From positions 1 through 9,183 of the forward strand of contig JAUSGV010000151.1 of the NCBI GenBank assembly GCA_030648675.1: a stretch of 9,183 bases of DNA. Direction: 5' to 3'. The stretch comes from Dehalococcoidales bacterium. Its GTDB lineage: Bacteria; Chloroflexota; Dehalococcoidia; Dehalococcoidales; UBA2162. Within the stretch, counting starts at the first letter, position 1, and the number at the start of each line of letters is the position of its first letter. The notes under the pieces are model-generated. The model was given only the letters and a program-made list of their open reading frames with translations, was not told where the DNA came from and did no database searches. Below are positions 1 through 4,719 of this stretch, piece after piece. Made by a program: the position numbers and the translations under genes.

Positions 1-59
1 GCAGTCAGCCTGACACAAGCAAATTGGGGGAAGACAGCGCGGGGAAAATACTCGACCTA
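1..59. other. Unassigned left edge, possibly the tail of an upstream gene
   Basis: No gene can be assigned here. On the plus strand, one frame closes with a stop at 61-63. Another stays open from base 3 into the tRNA and encodes a protein-like stretch (GKILDLLRQENADAIIIP). Either could be the end of a gene that starts outside the window, but nothing is recognisable and the second frame runs through a promoter and a tRNA. Confidence 0.2.
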
Positions 60-88
60 TTGAGGCAGGAGAATGCAGATGCTATTAT
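60..88 (+). promoter_or_regulatory. Sigma-70-type promoter for tRNA-Ser(CGA)
   Basis: A -35 box TTGAGG (60-65) and a -10 box TATTAT (83-88) are separated by exactly 17 bp. Transcription would start near 95, leaving a leader of about 8 bases before the mature tRNA 5' end at 103. This is the usual geometry for a bacterial stable-RNA gene. Assignment rests on consensus matching only. Confidence 0.6.
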
Positions 89-102
89 TATCCCGATAAT
101 CA

Positions 103-190
103 GGAGAGGTGTCCGAGTGGTTCATGGTGCCGCTCTCGAAAAGCGGTTCGGGAGAATATCTCGACGTGGGTTCGAATCCCACCCTCTCCG
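103..190 (+). tRNA. tRNA-Ser(CGA)
   Basis: This 88-base class II tRNA reads the serine codon UCG. The acceptor stem GGAGAGG (103-109) pairs with CCTCTCC (183-189), and the discriminator is G190. The anticodon stem CCGCT/AGCGG (130-134 and 142-146) encloses the loop CTCGAAA, with anticodon CGA at 137-139. A long variable arm follows, as expected for serine. The T stem GTGGG/CCCAC (166-170 and 178-182) holds the loop TTCGAAT. No CCA is encoded, so it must be added after transcription. A repeat begins at its last base and a GIY-YIG nuclease gene lies 152 bp downstream, an arrangement repeated at the next tRNA-Ser. A consensus promoter sits just upstream. Confidence 0.97.
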
Positions 191-237
191 TTTACCCCGA
201 GCGCAGTCGAAGGGTTTACTCCGAGCGTAGTCGAGGT
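190..237 (+). repeat. Two tandem copies of a 24-bp palindrome-like repeat abutting the tRNA
   Basis: Copy A (190-213) begins GTTTACCCCGAGCGCAGTCG. Copy B (214-237) follows directly and differs at a few positions (GTTTACTCCGAGCGTAGTCG). A third copy starts at the last base of the second tRNA-Ser (799). The core CCGAGCGCAGTCGAGG belongs to a type of short intergenic repeat common in several bacterial phyla, which produces spurious peptides such as PERSRR when translated. The exact junction with both tRNA 3' ends is the notable point. Confidence 0.85.
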
Positions 238-255
238 ACCTGCCCAACACTCAAT

Positions 256-286
256 CGCCCGCCGAAATTCCGAAGGACGGCGGGCG
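256..286. repeat. GC-rich hairpin between tRNA-Ser(CGA) and the first GIY-YIG gene
   Basis: CGCCCGCCG (256-264) and CGGCGGGCG (278-286) form a perfect 9-bp stem with a 13-base loop. No T-run follows, so it is not a standard intrinsic terminator. An alternative pairing, GCCGAA (261-266) with TTCGGC (291-296), is possible. It could still end or process the tRNA transcript, or be part of the repeat module. Confidence 0.6.
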
Positions 287-341
287 GAGCTTCGGCAGGC
301 AAGCCAGCAGGCATAATGCCACGTTATGATTTTCGAAAGCT

Positions 342-581
342 ATGTGGTATGTATACGTTTTAAGGAGTTCGGTTGACCGGAATTTATACGTGGGTTCAAC
401 TAACGACATTAGGCGTAGGTTGGTCCAGCATAATTCGGGGGAAGTTATTTCGACTAAAGCTAGAATGCCTTTAAATTTGGAGGCATATTTTGCTGTTTCG
501 AATAAAACAAAGGCGATTGAACTTGAACAATACTTTAAGACCGGGTCAGGGAAGGCTTTTCTAAATAAACGAATCCTTTAA
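342..581 (+). CDS. Small single-domain GIY-YIG nuclease (first copy)
   Basis: This 79-residue protein is a complete GIY-YIG domain and little else. The GIY strand is represented by WYVYVL (residues 2-7) and the YIG strand by LYVGST (15-20). The conserved arginine (R26) and H30 sit in the following helix, and the conserved glutamate is E62 in AIELEQYFKT. The C-terminus GKAFLNKR is typical of the small stand-alone GIY-YIG proteins often annotated as putative endonuclease or excinuclease-like. Family members are divalent-metal-dependent DNA nucleases, but the target of this one is unknown. It lies downstream of tRNA-Ser(CGA) and its repeat. There is only a weak GAAAG ribosome site before the ATG. 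A reading frame starting inside the tRNA (109) overlaps the gene start and looks spurious. The domain seems intact, with no truncation. Confidence 0.85.
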   Translation: MWYVYVLRSSVDRNLYVGSTNDIRRRLVQHNSGEVISTKARMPLNLEAYFAVSNKTKAIELEQYFKTGSGKAFLNKRIL

Positions 582-603
582 CTAAATTAGCCGTTCGAGT
601 TAA

Positions 604-644
604 GTAGGCTTTAGCCTACGAAGTTCCGCAGAACGTAGTAGGCT
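604..644. repeat. Nested and alternative palindromes
   Basis: GTAGGCT (604-610) can pair with AGCCTAC (613-619). AGCCTAC can instead pair with the second GTAGGCT (638-644), enclosing an inner hairpin GTTC-CGCA-GAAC (623-634). The two structures are mutually exclusive. The element lies between the first GIY-YIG gene and the promoter/terminator upstream of tRNA-Ser(GGA). It resembles a short mobile palindromic repeat, though a single copy does not prove mobility. Confidence 0.6.
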
Positions 645-672
645 TGAAAAGACTTCGTCCTTAGCTTATACT
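644..672 (+). promoter_or_regulatory. Sigma-70-type promoter for tRNA-Ser(GGA)
   Basis: A -35 box TTGAAA (644-649) and a -10 box TATACT (667-672) are separated by 17 bp, which is close to consensus. The start would fall near 679, giving a leader of about 33 bases before the tRNA at 713. The -10 box lies in the loop of the hairpin at 657-682. Confidence 0.6.
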
Positions 673-687
673 CGCTAAGGACTTTTT
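657..687 (+). terminator. Intrinsic terminator after the first GIY-YIG gene
   Basis: A perfect 9-bp stem, GTCCTTAGC (657-665) with GCTAAGGAC (674-682), has an 8-base loop and is followed immediately by TTTTT (683-687). This is a good rho-independent terminator for transcripts from tRNA-Ser(CGA) and the nuclease gene. It overlaps the promoter of the next tRNA, so transcription appears to stop and restart at one site. Confidence 0.7.
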
Positions 688-712
688 ACATTCTTACGTG
701 ACGCGCATTCGT

Positions 713-799
713 GGAGAGGTACTGCAGTGGACTAACAGGCACGCCTGGAAAGCGTGTGTGGTCGCAAGGCCACCGCGGGTTCGAATCCCGCCCTCTCCG
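713..799 (+). tRNA. tRNA-Ser(GGA)
   Basis: This 87-base class II tRNA reads the serine codons UCC and UCU. The acceptor stem GGAGAGG (713-719) pairs with CCTCTCC (792-798), and the discriminator is G799. The anticodon stem CACGC/GCGTG (740-744 and 752-756) holds the loop CTGGAAA, with anticodon GGA at 747-749. The long variable arm has a stem GTGG/CCAC (758-761 and 770-773). The T arm GCGGG/CCCGC (775-779 and 787-791) holds TTCGAAT. No CCA is encoded. The last 18 bases (782-799) recur exactly at 1153-1170, beyond the second GIY-YIG gene, which suggests integration at this tRNA's 3' end or loss of a third tRNA gene. Confidence 0.97.
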
Positions 800-823
800 T
801 TTACCCCGAGCGCAGTCGAGGGG
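799..823 (+). repeat. Third copy of the tRNA-abutting repeat
   Basis: The first 21 bases, beginning GTTTACCCCGAGCGCAGTCG, are identical to copy A at 190. As there, the repeat starts at the discriminator base of the tRNA. The identity therefore runs from the tRNA acceptor strand (CCTCTCCG) directly into the repeat in both places. Here the repeat is single, not tandem. Confidence 0.85.
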
Positions 824-845
824 CCAGTCTTGAGCAAACATAGAA

Positions 846-1151
846 ATGATGGACTTACCAGGAAACGACCGAACTTGGCGAATGGATCGTGAATGGTATT
901 TCTATATGGTAAGATGCAGAGATAACTCGCTTTATTGCGGTATTGCAACCGATTTGGAAGATCGCATCAAGGAGCATAATTTAGGAATTGGCGCAAAATA
1001 TACCGCAACCAGAAAGCCTGTAGCTCTGGTTTTTTCGGAGAGACATCCAAATGTATCCGCAGTCAGGAAACGCGAGGAACAAGTTAAGAAGTGGTCGAGA
1101 GGCAAGAAAGAACAACTTGTCGCGGGTTGTCCTCGAAGCGGCTCGGAATAA
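846..1151 (+). CDS. UPF0213/YhbQ-like GIY-YIG nuclease (second copy)
   Basis: This 101-residue protein is a GIY-YIG domain of the UPF0213 (YhbQ-like) type, a different subfamily from the gene at 342. The GIY strand is WYFYMV (17-22) and the YIG strand is LYCGIAT (29-35). The conserved arginine and histidine are R40 and H44 (DRIKEH), the glutamate is E77, and the domain ends at KKEQLVAG (87-94). YhbQ-family proteins are metal-dependent nucleases acting on DNA. This protein's target is unknown. The annotated start at 846 has no clear ribosome site. The internal ATG at 882 (M13) lies only four residues before the domain and matches the usual family start, so it may be the true one. The tail CPRSGSE is outside the domain, and its stop codon falls two bases before a tRNA-Ser 3' fragment. 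The tail DNA (1129-1147) resembles a tRNA-Ser anticodon arm, so the gene may end in tRNA debris. Confidence 0.85.
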   Translation: MMDLPGNDRTWRMDREWYFYMVRCRDNSLYCGIATDLEDRIKEHNLGIGAKYTATRKPVALVFSERHPNVSAVRKREEQVKKWSRGKKEQLVAGCPRSGSE

Positions 1152-1152
1152 A

Positions 1153-1170
1153 CGAATCCCGCCCTCTCCG
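1153..1170 (+). repeat. Duplicated 3' end of tRNA-Ser, att-like direct repeat
   Basis: CGAATCCCGCCCTCTCCG is identical to the last 18 bases of tRNA-Ser(GGA) (782-799), including the T-stem 3' strand, acceptor 3' strand and discriminator. No acceptor 5' strand or anticodon arm is present in order, so it is not a functional tRNA. The two copies flank the repeat and the GIY-YIG gene over about 370 bp. It may be the original tRNA 3' end displaced by an insertion, or the remnant of a third tRNA-Ser. Eight bases upstream, CGCGGGTT at 1121-1128 also matches the tRNA (774-781), but that stretch encodes conserved domain residues and may be chance. Confidence 0.8.
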
Positions 1171-1229
1171 CCAGAGCCCAACAATTTGGGTGCACGTTCA
1201 AAAATGGCATTCGGCAAACATCGCTGGTA

Positions 1230-2357
1230 ATGGAAAACTATAAAAGAGACTCTAAGTACTGGGTCGGTTTTAGCCTGATACCTGGGATCGGGCCGGTCAG
1301 ATTTAATCAACTGCAATCACATTTCCCCAATCTGGCCGAAGCTTGGGCAGCTGGACCAAAGGAGTTAAAACAAGCCGGGCTGGATAGCGGCACGGTTAAG
1401 TCGATCGTTACCTCTCGCCCCGGGATATCCCTTGACGTCGAAATGGAAAAGCTCGACCGTACCGGTGTGCAAGCCATTATCTCGAATAGCCCCGATTATC
1501 CAAAACGACTCAAGGAAATTTACGATTTTCCGCCGGTTTTATACGTTAAAGGGACTTTATCCCCACGAGATGATTGGACCATAGCGGTAGTCGGCACCCG
1601 GCGTGCTACGAATTACGGACGGCAGGTGACCGAAGAGATCACTTCCGACCTGGTAAAAAACAATGTTACCATCGCCAGCGGATTAGCCAGGGGAATAGAC
1701 ACCATCGCACACCGCAGTGCCCTTGAAGCCGGCGGGCGAACCCTGGCAGTTTTTGCCTGCGGCCTGGATATAGTATATCCTTCAGAAAATGCCGAACTGG
1801 CACGGCGGATCACTTTGCAAGGTGCTCTGGTCAGTGAGTACCCACCGGGCACAAAACCCAGACCTGATTATTTCCCCCGCCGCAACCGCATCATGAGCGG
1901 GCTTAGCCTGGGGGTACTGGTAGTGGAAGCGGGAGAAACAAGCGGCGCTATGATTACGGCACGACTTGCTCTTGAGCAAAACCGCGAAGTATTTGCCGTT
2001 CCCGGCAGCATCCTGTCTCCAGCCAGTATCGGGACAAACAAACTGATACAAGAAGGGGCCAAGCTTGTTCGCGACTACAGAGATGTACTGCAAGAATTGA
2101 ATTTAACGGTTGCGACACACCAGATGGAAATGAAAGATTTGGTGTCCGGGTCTGAAACCGAAGCTGCATTGCTCAAGCAATTGGGGCACGAACCAATACA
2201 TATCGACGAAGTCTGCCGGAGTAGCGGCTTACCAATTTCATCAGTGAGCAGCACTCTGGCTATGATGGAACTCAAAGGTTTGGTAAAACAGGTGGGGGCG
2301 ATGAATTATGCTCTTGCCAGAGAAGGTCGGGAAGAATATACTGCGAAAGTTGAATAA
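1230..2357 (+). CDS. dprA: DNA processing protein DprA (Smf)
   Basis: The 375-residue product is a full-length DprA/Smf protein. In the cytoplasm, DprA binds incoming single-stranded DNA during transformation, protects it and loads RecA. It is also widespread in bacteria not known to be competent. An N-terminal helix-hairpin-helix-like region (about 10-65, LIPGIGPVRFNQL) precedes the Rossmann-type DNA-binding domain (about 85-290). Hallmarks are VVGTRRATNYG (from V120), ASGLARGIDTIAH (from A149) and the RRNRIMSGLS motif (R217-S226). A C-terminal winged-helix domain occupies about 305-365. The ATG at 1230 is the first possible start, and no strong ribosome site is visible. It follows the tRNA/GIY-YIG region and precedes topA after a 250-bp spacer. 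The dprA-topA-xerC order is conserved in Firmicutes such as Bacillus. No promoter of its own was seen, so it may rely on transcription from the tRNA side. Confidence 0.95.
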   Translation: MENYKRDSKYWVGFSLIPGIGPVRFNQLQSHFPNLAEAWAAGPKELKQAGLDSGTVKSIVTSRPGISLDVEMEKLDRTGVQAIISNSPDYPKRLKEIYDFPPVLYVKGTLSPRDDWTIAVVGTRRATNYGRQVTEEITSDLVKNNVTIASGLARGIDTIAHRSALEAGGRTLAVFACGLDIVYPSENAELARRITLQGALVSEYPPGTKPRPDYFPRRNRIMSGLSLGVLVVEAGETSGAMITARLALEQNREVFAVPGSILSPASIGTNKLIQEGAKLVRDYRDVLQELNLTVATHQMEMKDLVSGSETEAALLKQLGHEPIHIDEVCRSSGLPISSVSSTLAMMELKGLVKQVGAMNYALAREGREEYTAKVE

Positions 2358-2388
2358 ACTTTTTGAAAATACGAAATCTGAATGCTTG

Positions 2389-2407
2389 TCCCGAACTTGA
2401 TACGGGA
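2389..2407. repeat. Short palindromic repeat TCCCG...CGGGA
   Basis: TCCCG (2389-2393) pairs with CGGGA (2403-2407) around the core AACTTGATA. The sequence TCCCGAACTTGATACGGGA matches a type of short intergenic palindrome seen in many bacterial genomes. It lies 32 bases past the dprA stop. There is no T-run, so a terminator role is unlikely. Confidence 0.5.
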
Positions 2408-2441
2408 TCGAAGCTAGAAACAAACCCTTTAAATAATTCGG

Positions 2442-2474
2442 TCCCTCATACGGTGTCCCGTATGACTGAAGGGA
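2442..2474. repeat. Hairpin repeat CATACGG...CCGTATG
   Basis: CATACGG (2447-2453) and CCGTATG (2458-2464) form a perfect 7-bp stem with a TGTC loop. Outer arms TCCCT (2442-2446) and AGGGA (2470-2474) extend it with a five-base bulge on one side. No T-run follows, and it is probably a repeat element, not a terminator. Confidence 0.55.
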
Positions 2475-2510
2475 AGCGGGATATGATAAAGGAATCGGCA
2501 TGTCGGATTT

Positions 2511-2565
2511 CGCCCCGATTCACCAAAATTCATGCGGGGCGTTCCGTATGTAATCGGGACGGAAC
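2511..2565. repeat. Two adjacent hairpins upstream of topA
   Basis: CGCCCCG (2511-2517) pairs with CGGGGCG (2535-2541). Starting at that last base, GTTCCG (2541-2546) pairs with CGGAAC (2560-2565). Thirteen bases later there is a run of seven T (2578-2584). The distance is too long for a classical terminator, but the second hairpin could weakly terminate dprA transcripts or structure a topA leader. Confidence 0.5.
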
Positions 2566-2607
2566 TCGTGCTTAGGATTTTTTTACATTTGGAGTTAAAA
2601 TAAACAC

Positions 2608-4719
2608 ATGAGTAAAAATCTTGTCATAGTAGAGTCACCCGCCAAAGCCCGTACTTTAAGCGGTATCTTGGGCAGCAACTACGTACTGAAGGCTTCCTTG
2701 GGCCACGTCAGAGATCTGCCTAAGAGCCAATTGGGGGTGGATGTCGAAAACGGTTTTACCCCGACATACGTTATCCCGAAGACGAAATCCAAAGTAGTCA
2801 AGGAGCTAAAGGACGCCGCCAAAGAAGCTACCACCGTCTACCTGGCAACAGATCCGGACCGTGAAGGTGAAGCAATTTCCTGGCACCTGCTGAACGCCAT
2901 CAAGGCTAACAATAAAGTACCATACCGCCGCGTCGTCTTCCACGAGATTACCGAGGAAGCGGTAAAGGAAGCTTTCCAGCACCCTCGAGATATTGACGAG
3001 CAGTTGGTCAATGCACAACAGGCACGGCGCATTCTTGACCGGCTTGTCGGCTACAAGATAAGCCCGCTGCTCTGGAAAAAGGTCAAACGGGGACTTTCTG
3101 CCGGCAGAGTGCAGTCCGTTACCGTGCGAATTATTGTCGACCGGGAACGCGAAATAGAAAAATTTGTGCCAGTGGAATACTGGTCGATCGAAGCGGAATT
3201 CTCCAAAATGGACCCCCAAGCGAAAAAATTTCGCGCTTCGCTGGTCGGGCTGGCTAACGAGAAAAAACTCGAAATCCACAGGAAAGAGGAGGCAGATACG
3301 GTTCAAGCCGAATTGCAGTCTGCCCGATATAGCGTTCTAAAGGTATTGGTAAAGAAAGTTACACGGCAGCCGGCGGCACCCTTCATTACGAGCACCTTGC
3401 AGCAGGAAGCCTGGCGGCATTTCCATTTCACCGCACAGCGTACGATGGCTATCGCCCAACAACTGTATGAAGGTTTGACCGTCGGCGAAGAAGGCAGCGT
3501 CGGGCTCATCACGTACATGCGTACCGACTCTACCCACGTTGCCCGTTCCGCCGTGGTCGAAACCAGGGAATATATCGGTAAAAAATACGGCCCTGATTAC
3601 GTCCCGCCGCACGCGCGAACTTTTACCAGGGTAGTAAAAGGCGCCCAGGAAGCCCACGAAGCTATCCGGCCGACAAAAACCAGCAGGGAACCCTCTGCAA
3701 TAAAGGAGTTCCTTAACCGCGAGCAGTTTCAGCTCTACGACCTTATCTGGAAGCGTATGGTAGCCAGCCAGATGGCTGCCGCTATCTACGATAGCACCAC
3801 GGTGGATATCGAAGCGAAAGGGCACGTTTCCGCTAAAGACTATATTTTCCGCACTTCCAGTTCGGTCAATCGCTTCCCGGGTTTCACCGCTCTTTATATC
3901 GAAGAAAAAGACCAGGCGGATGACGAGAAAACTGCTGTGCTGCCCCCACTCGAGAAAGGCGATCCGCTTAAACTTCATCAGCTTACTCCGGAACAGCATT
4001 TTACTCAGCCGCCGCCGCGTTTCACTGAAGCAACGCTGATAAAGATACTCGAGCAGAACGGAATAGGCCGCCCCAGTACTTACGCCCCGATTATTTCTAC
4101 GATTCAGGATCGGGAGTACGTCACAAAAGCCGGCGGTTATTTCAAACCCACCGACCTTGGTGTCACGGTCAACGACATCATGAGCCAGTATTTCCCGAAT
4201 ATCGTCGATATCGATTTCACCGCCCGTATGGAAGACGAACTTGATGAAATCGCTACAAAAAACCGTGATTGGGTAGGCGTAATAAAGGAATTCTACAAGC
4301 CCTTCGAAAAGACCCTCGCCAGCGCCACCGAAACGATGGAGAAAGTAAAATTACCTGAGGAGCTGGTGGAGGAAAAATGCCCCAAATGTGAAAAACAGCT
4401 TGCCGTTAAGTCTGGACGCTTCGGAAAATTTCTCGCCTGCACCGGATATCCGGAATGTAAGTTCACCAAATCGTATCAAGTTAAAACTGGCGTAAAATGT
4501 CCCGAATGCGGGGCGGCGGAACTAGTACAAAGAGTCAGCAAGAAAAAGCGTACCTTCTACGGCTGCAGCAATTACCCGAATTGCACCTTCGCGACTAATT
4601 TCAAACCCATCAACCAGCCCTGTCCCAAATGCGGCGGGTTGATGACGCTCAGCCGCGGGAAGTGGGGCAGGTGCGTTAAATGCGGGCAAAGAGAAAAACT
4701 CGCTGAAACAAAGGAATAA
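2608..4719 (+). CDS. topA: DNA topoisomerase I (type IA)
   Basis: The 703-residue enzyme relaxes negative supercoils by cutting and rejoining one DNA strand through a tyrosine phosphodiester, opposing gyrase on the nucleoid. The N-terminal Toprim domain starts with LVIVESPAKARTL (5-17), and its acidic triad lies in DPDREGE (D82, D84, E88). The type IA core includes GLSAGRVQS near residue 165. The active-site tyrosine is Y303 in GLITYMRTDST, and EQNGIGRPSTYAPII is also conserved. Three C-terminal four-cysteine zinc ribbons begin at C591, C631 and C672. The last has cysteines at 672, 675, 689 and 692. Length and domain order are normal for bacterial TopA. The ATG has a GGAG 13 bases upstream, a slightly long spacing. 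The stop codon overlaps the xerC start in TAATG, implying translational coupling. Confidence 0.97.
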   Translation: MSKNLVIVESPAKARTLSGILGSNYVLKASLGHVRDLPKSQLGVDVENGFTPTYVIPKTKSKVVKELKDAAKEATTVYLATDPDREGEAISWHLLNAIKANNKVPYRRVVFHEITEEAVKEAFQHPRDIDEQLVNAQQARRILDRLVGYKISPLLWKKVKRGLSAGRVQSVTVRIIVDREREIEKFVPVEYWSIEAEFSKMDPQAKKFRASLVGLANEKKLEIHRKEEADTVQAELQSARYSVLKVLVKKVTRQPAAPFITSTLQQEAWRHFHFTAQRTMAIAQQLYEGLTVGEEGSVGLITYMRTDSTHVARSAVVETREYIGKKYGPDYVPPHARTFTRVVKGAQEAHEAIRPTKTSREPSAIKEFLNREQFQLYDLIWKRMVASQMAAAIYDSTTVDIEAKGHVSAKDYIFRTSSSVNRFPGFTALYIEEKDQADDEKTAVLPPLEKGDPLKLHQLTPEQHFTQPPPRFTEATLIKILEQNGIGRPSTYAPIISTIQDREYVTKAGGYFKPTDLGVTVNDIMSQYFPNIVDIDFTARMEDELDEIATKNRDWVGVIKEFYKPFEKTLASATETMEKVKLPEELVEEKCPKCEKQLAVKSGRFGKFLACTGYPECKFTKSYQVKTGVKCPECGAAELVQRVSKKKRTFYGCSNYPNCTFATNFKPINQPCPKCGGLMTLSRGKWGRCVKCGQREKLAETKE

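Larger units (their letters stand above)
2358..2607. other. Hairpin-rich spacer between dprA and topA
   Basis: No gene is supported in this 250-bp spacer. A 70-codon open frame at 2363 reads through palindromes and gives repeat-type peptide (CPELDTGSK), so it is judged spurious. It contains three separately listed hairpin elements and a 7-T run (2578-2584). A GGAG ribosome site (2591-2594) lies 13 bases before the topA ATG. A TAAAAT (2596-2601) close to the start could be a -10 box, but no convincing -35 box was found. Confidence 0.55.

Noticed and set aside
24..230. Open frame with TTG start running through the promoter and tRNA-Ser(CGA)
   Set aside because: It overlaps a certain tRNA and continues into the repeat. 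The first 25 residues look protein-like, but no family is recognised and it could only be the tail of an unseen upstream gene.
109..363. Open frame from inside tRNA-Ser(CGA) to the GIY-YIG start
   Set aside because: It translates the tRNA and the repeat (VYPERSRRVYSERSRG), a known artefact pattern, and overlaps the true nuclease gene.
190..823. CRISPR array from the repeated 24-mers
   Set aside because: Two copies are directly tandem without a spacer and the third is about 560 bp away. There are no regular spacers and no cas genes.
698..892. Open frames through tRNA-Ser(GGA) on both strands
   Set aside because: They are readings of the tRNA and the adjacent repeat, without domain or ribosome site.
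1153..1170. A third complete tRNA-Ser gene
   Set aside because: Only the T-stem/acceptor 3' portion is present. No acceptor 5' strand or ordered anticodon arm can be found upstream, so it is kept as a fragment.
2363..2575. 70-codon open frame between dprA and topA
   Set aside because: It follows palindromic repeats, has no ribosome site or family resemblance, and gives repeat-type peptide.
2806..3999. Long minus-strand frames within topA
   Set aside because: They are antisense shadows of a strongly conserved gene and show no recognisable domain.
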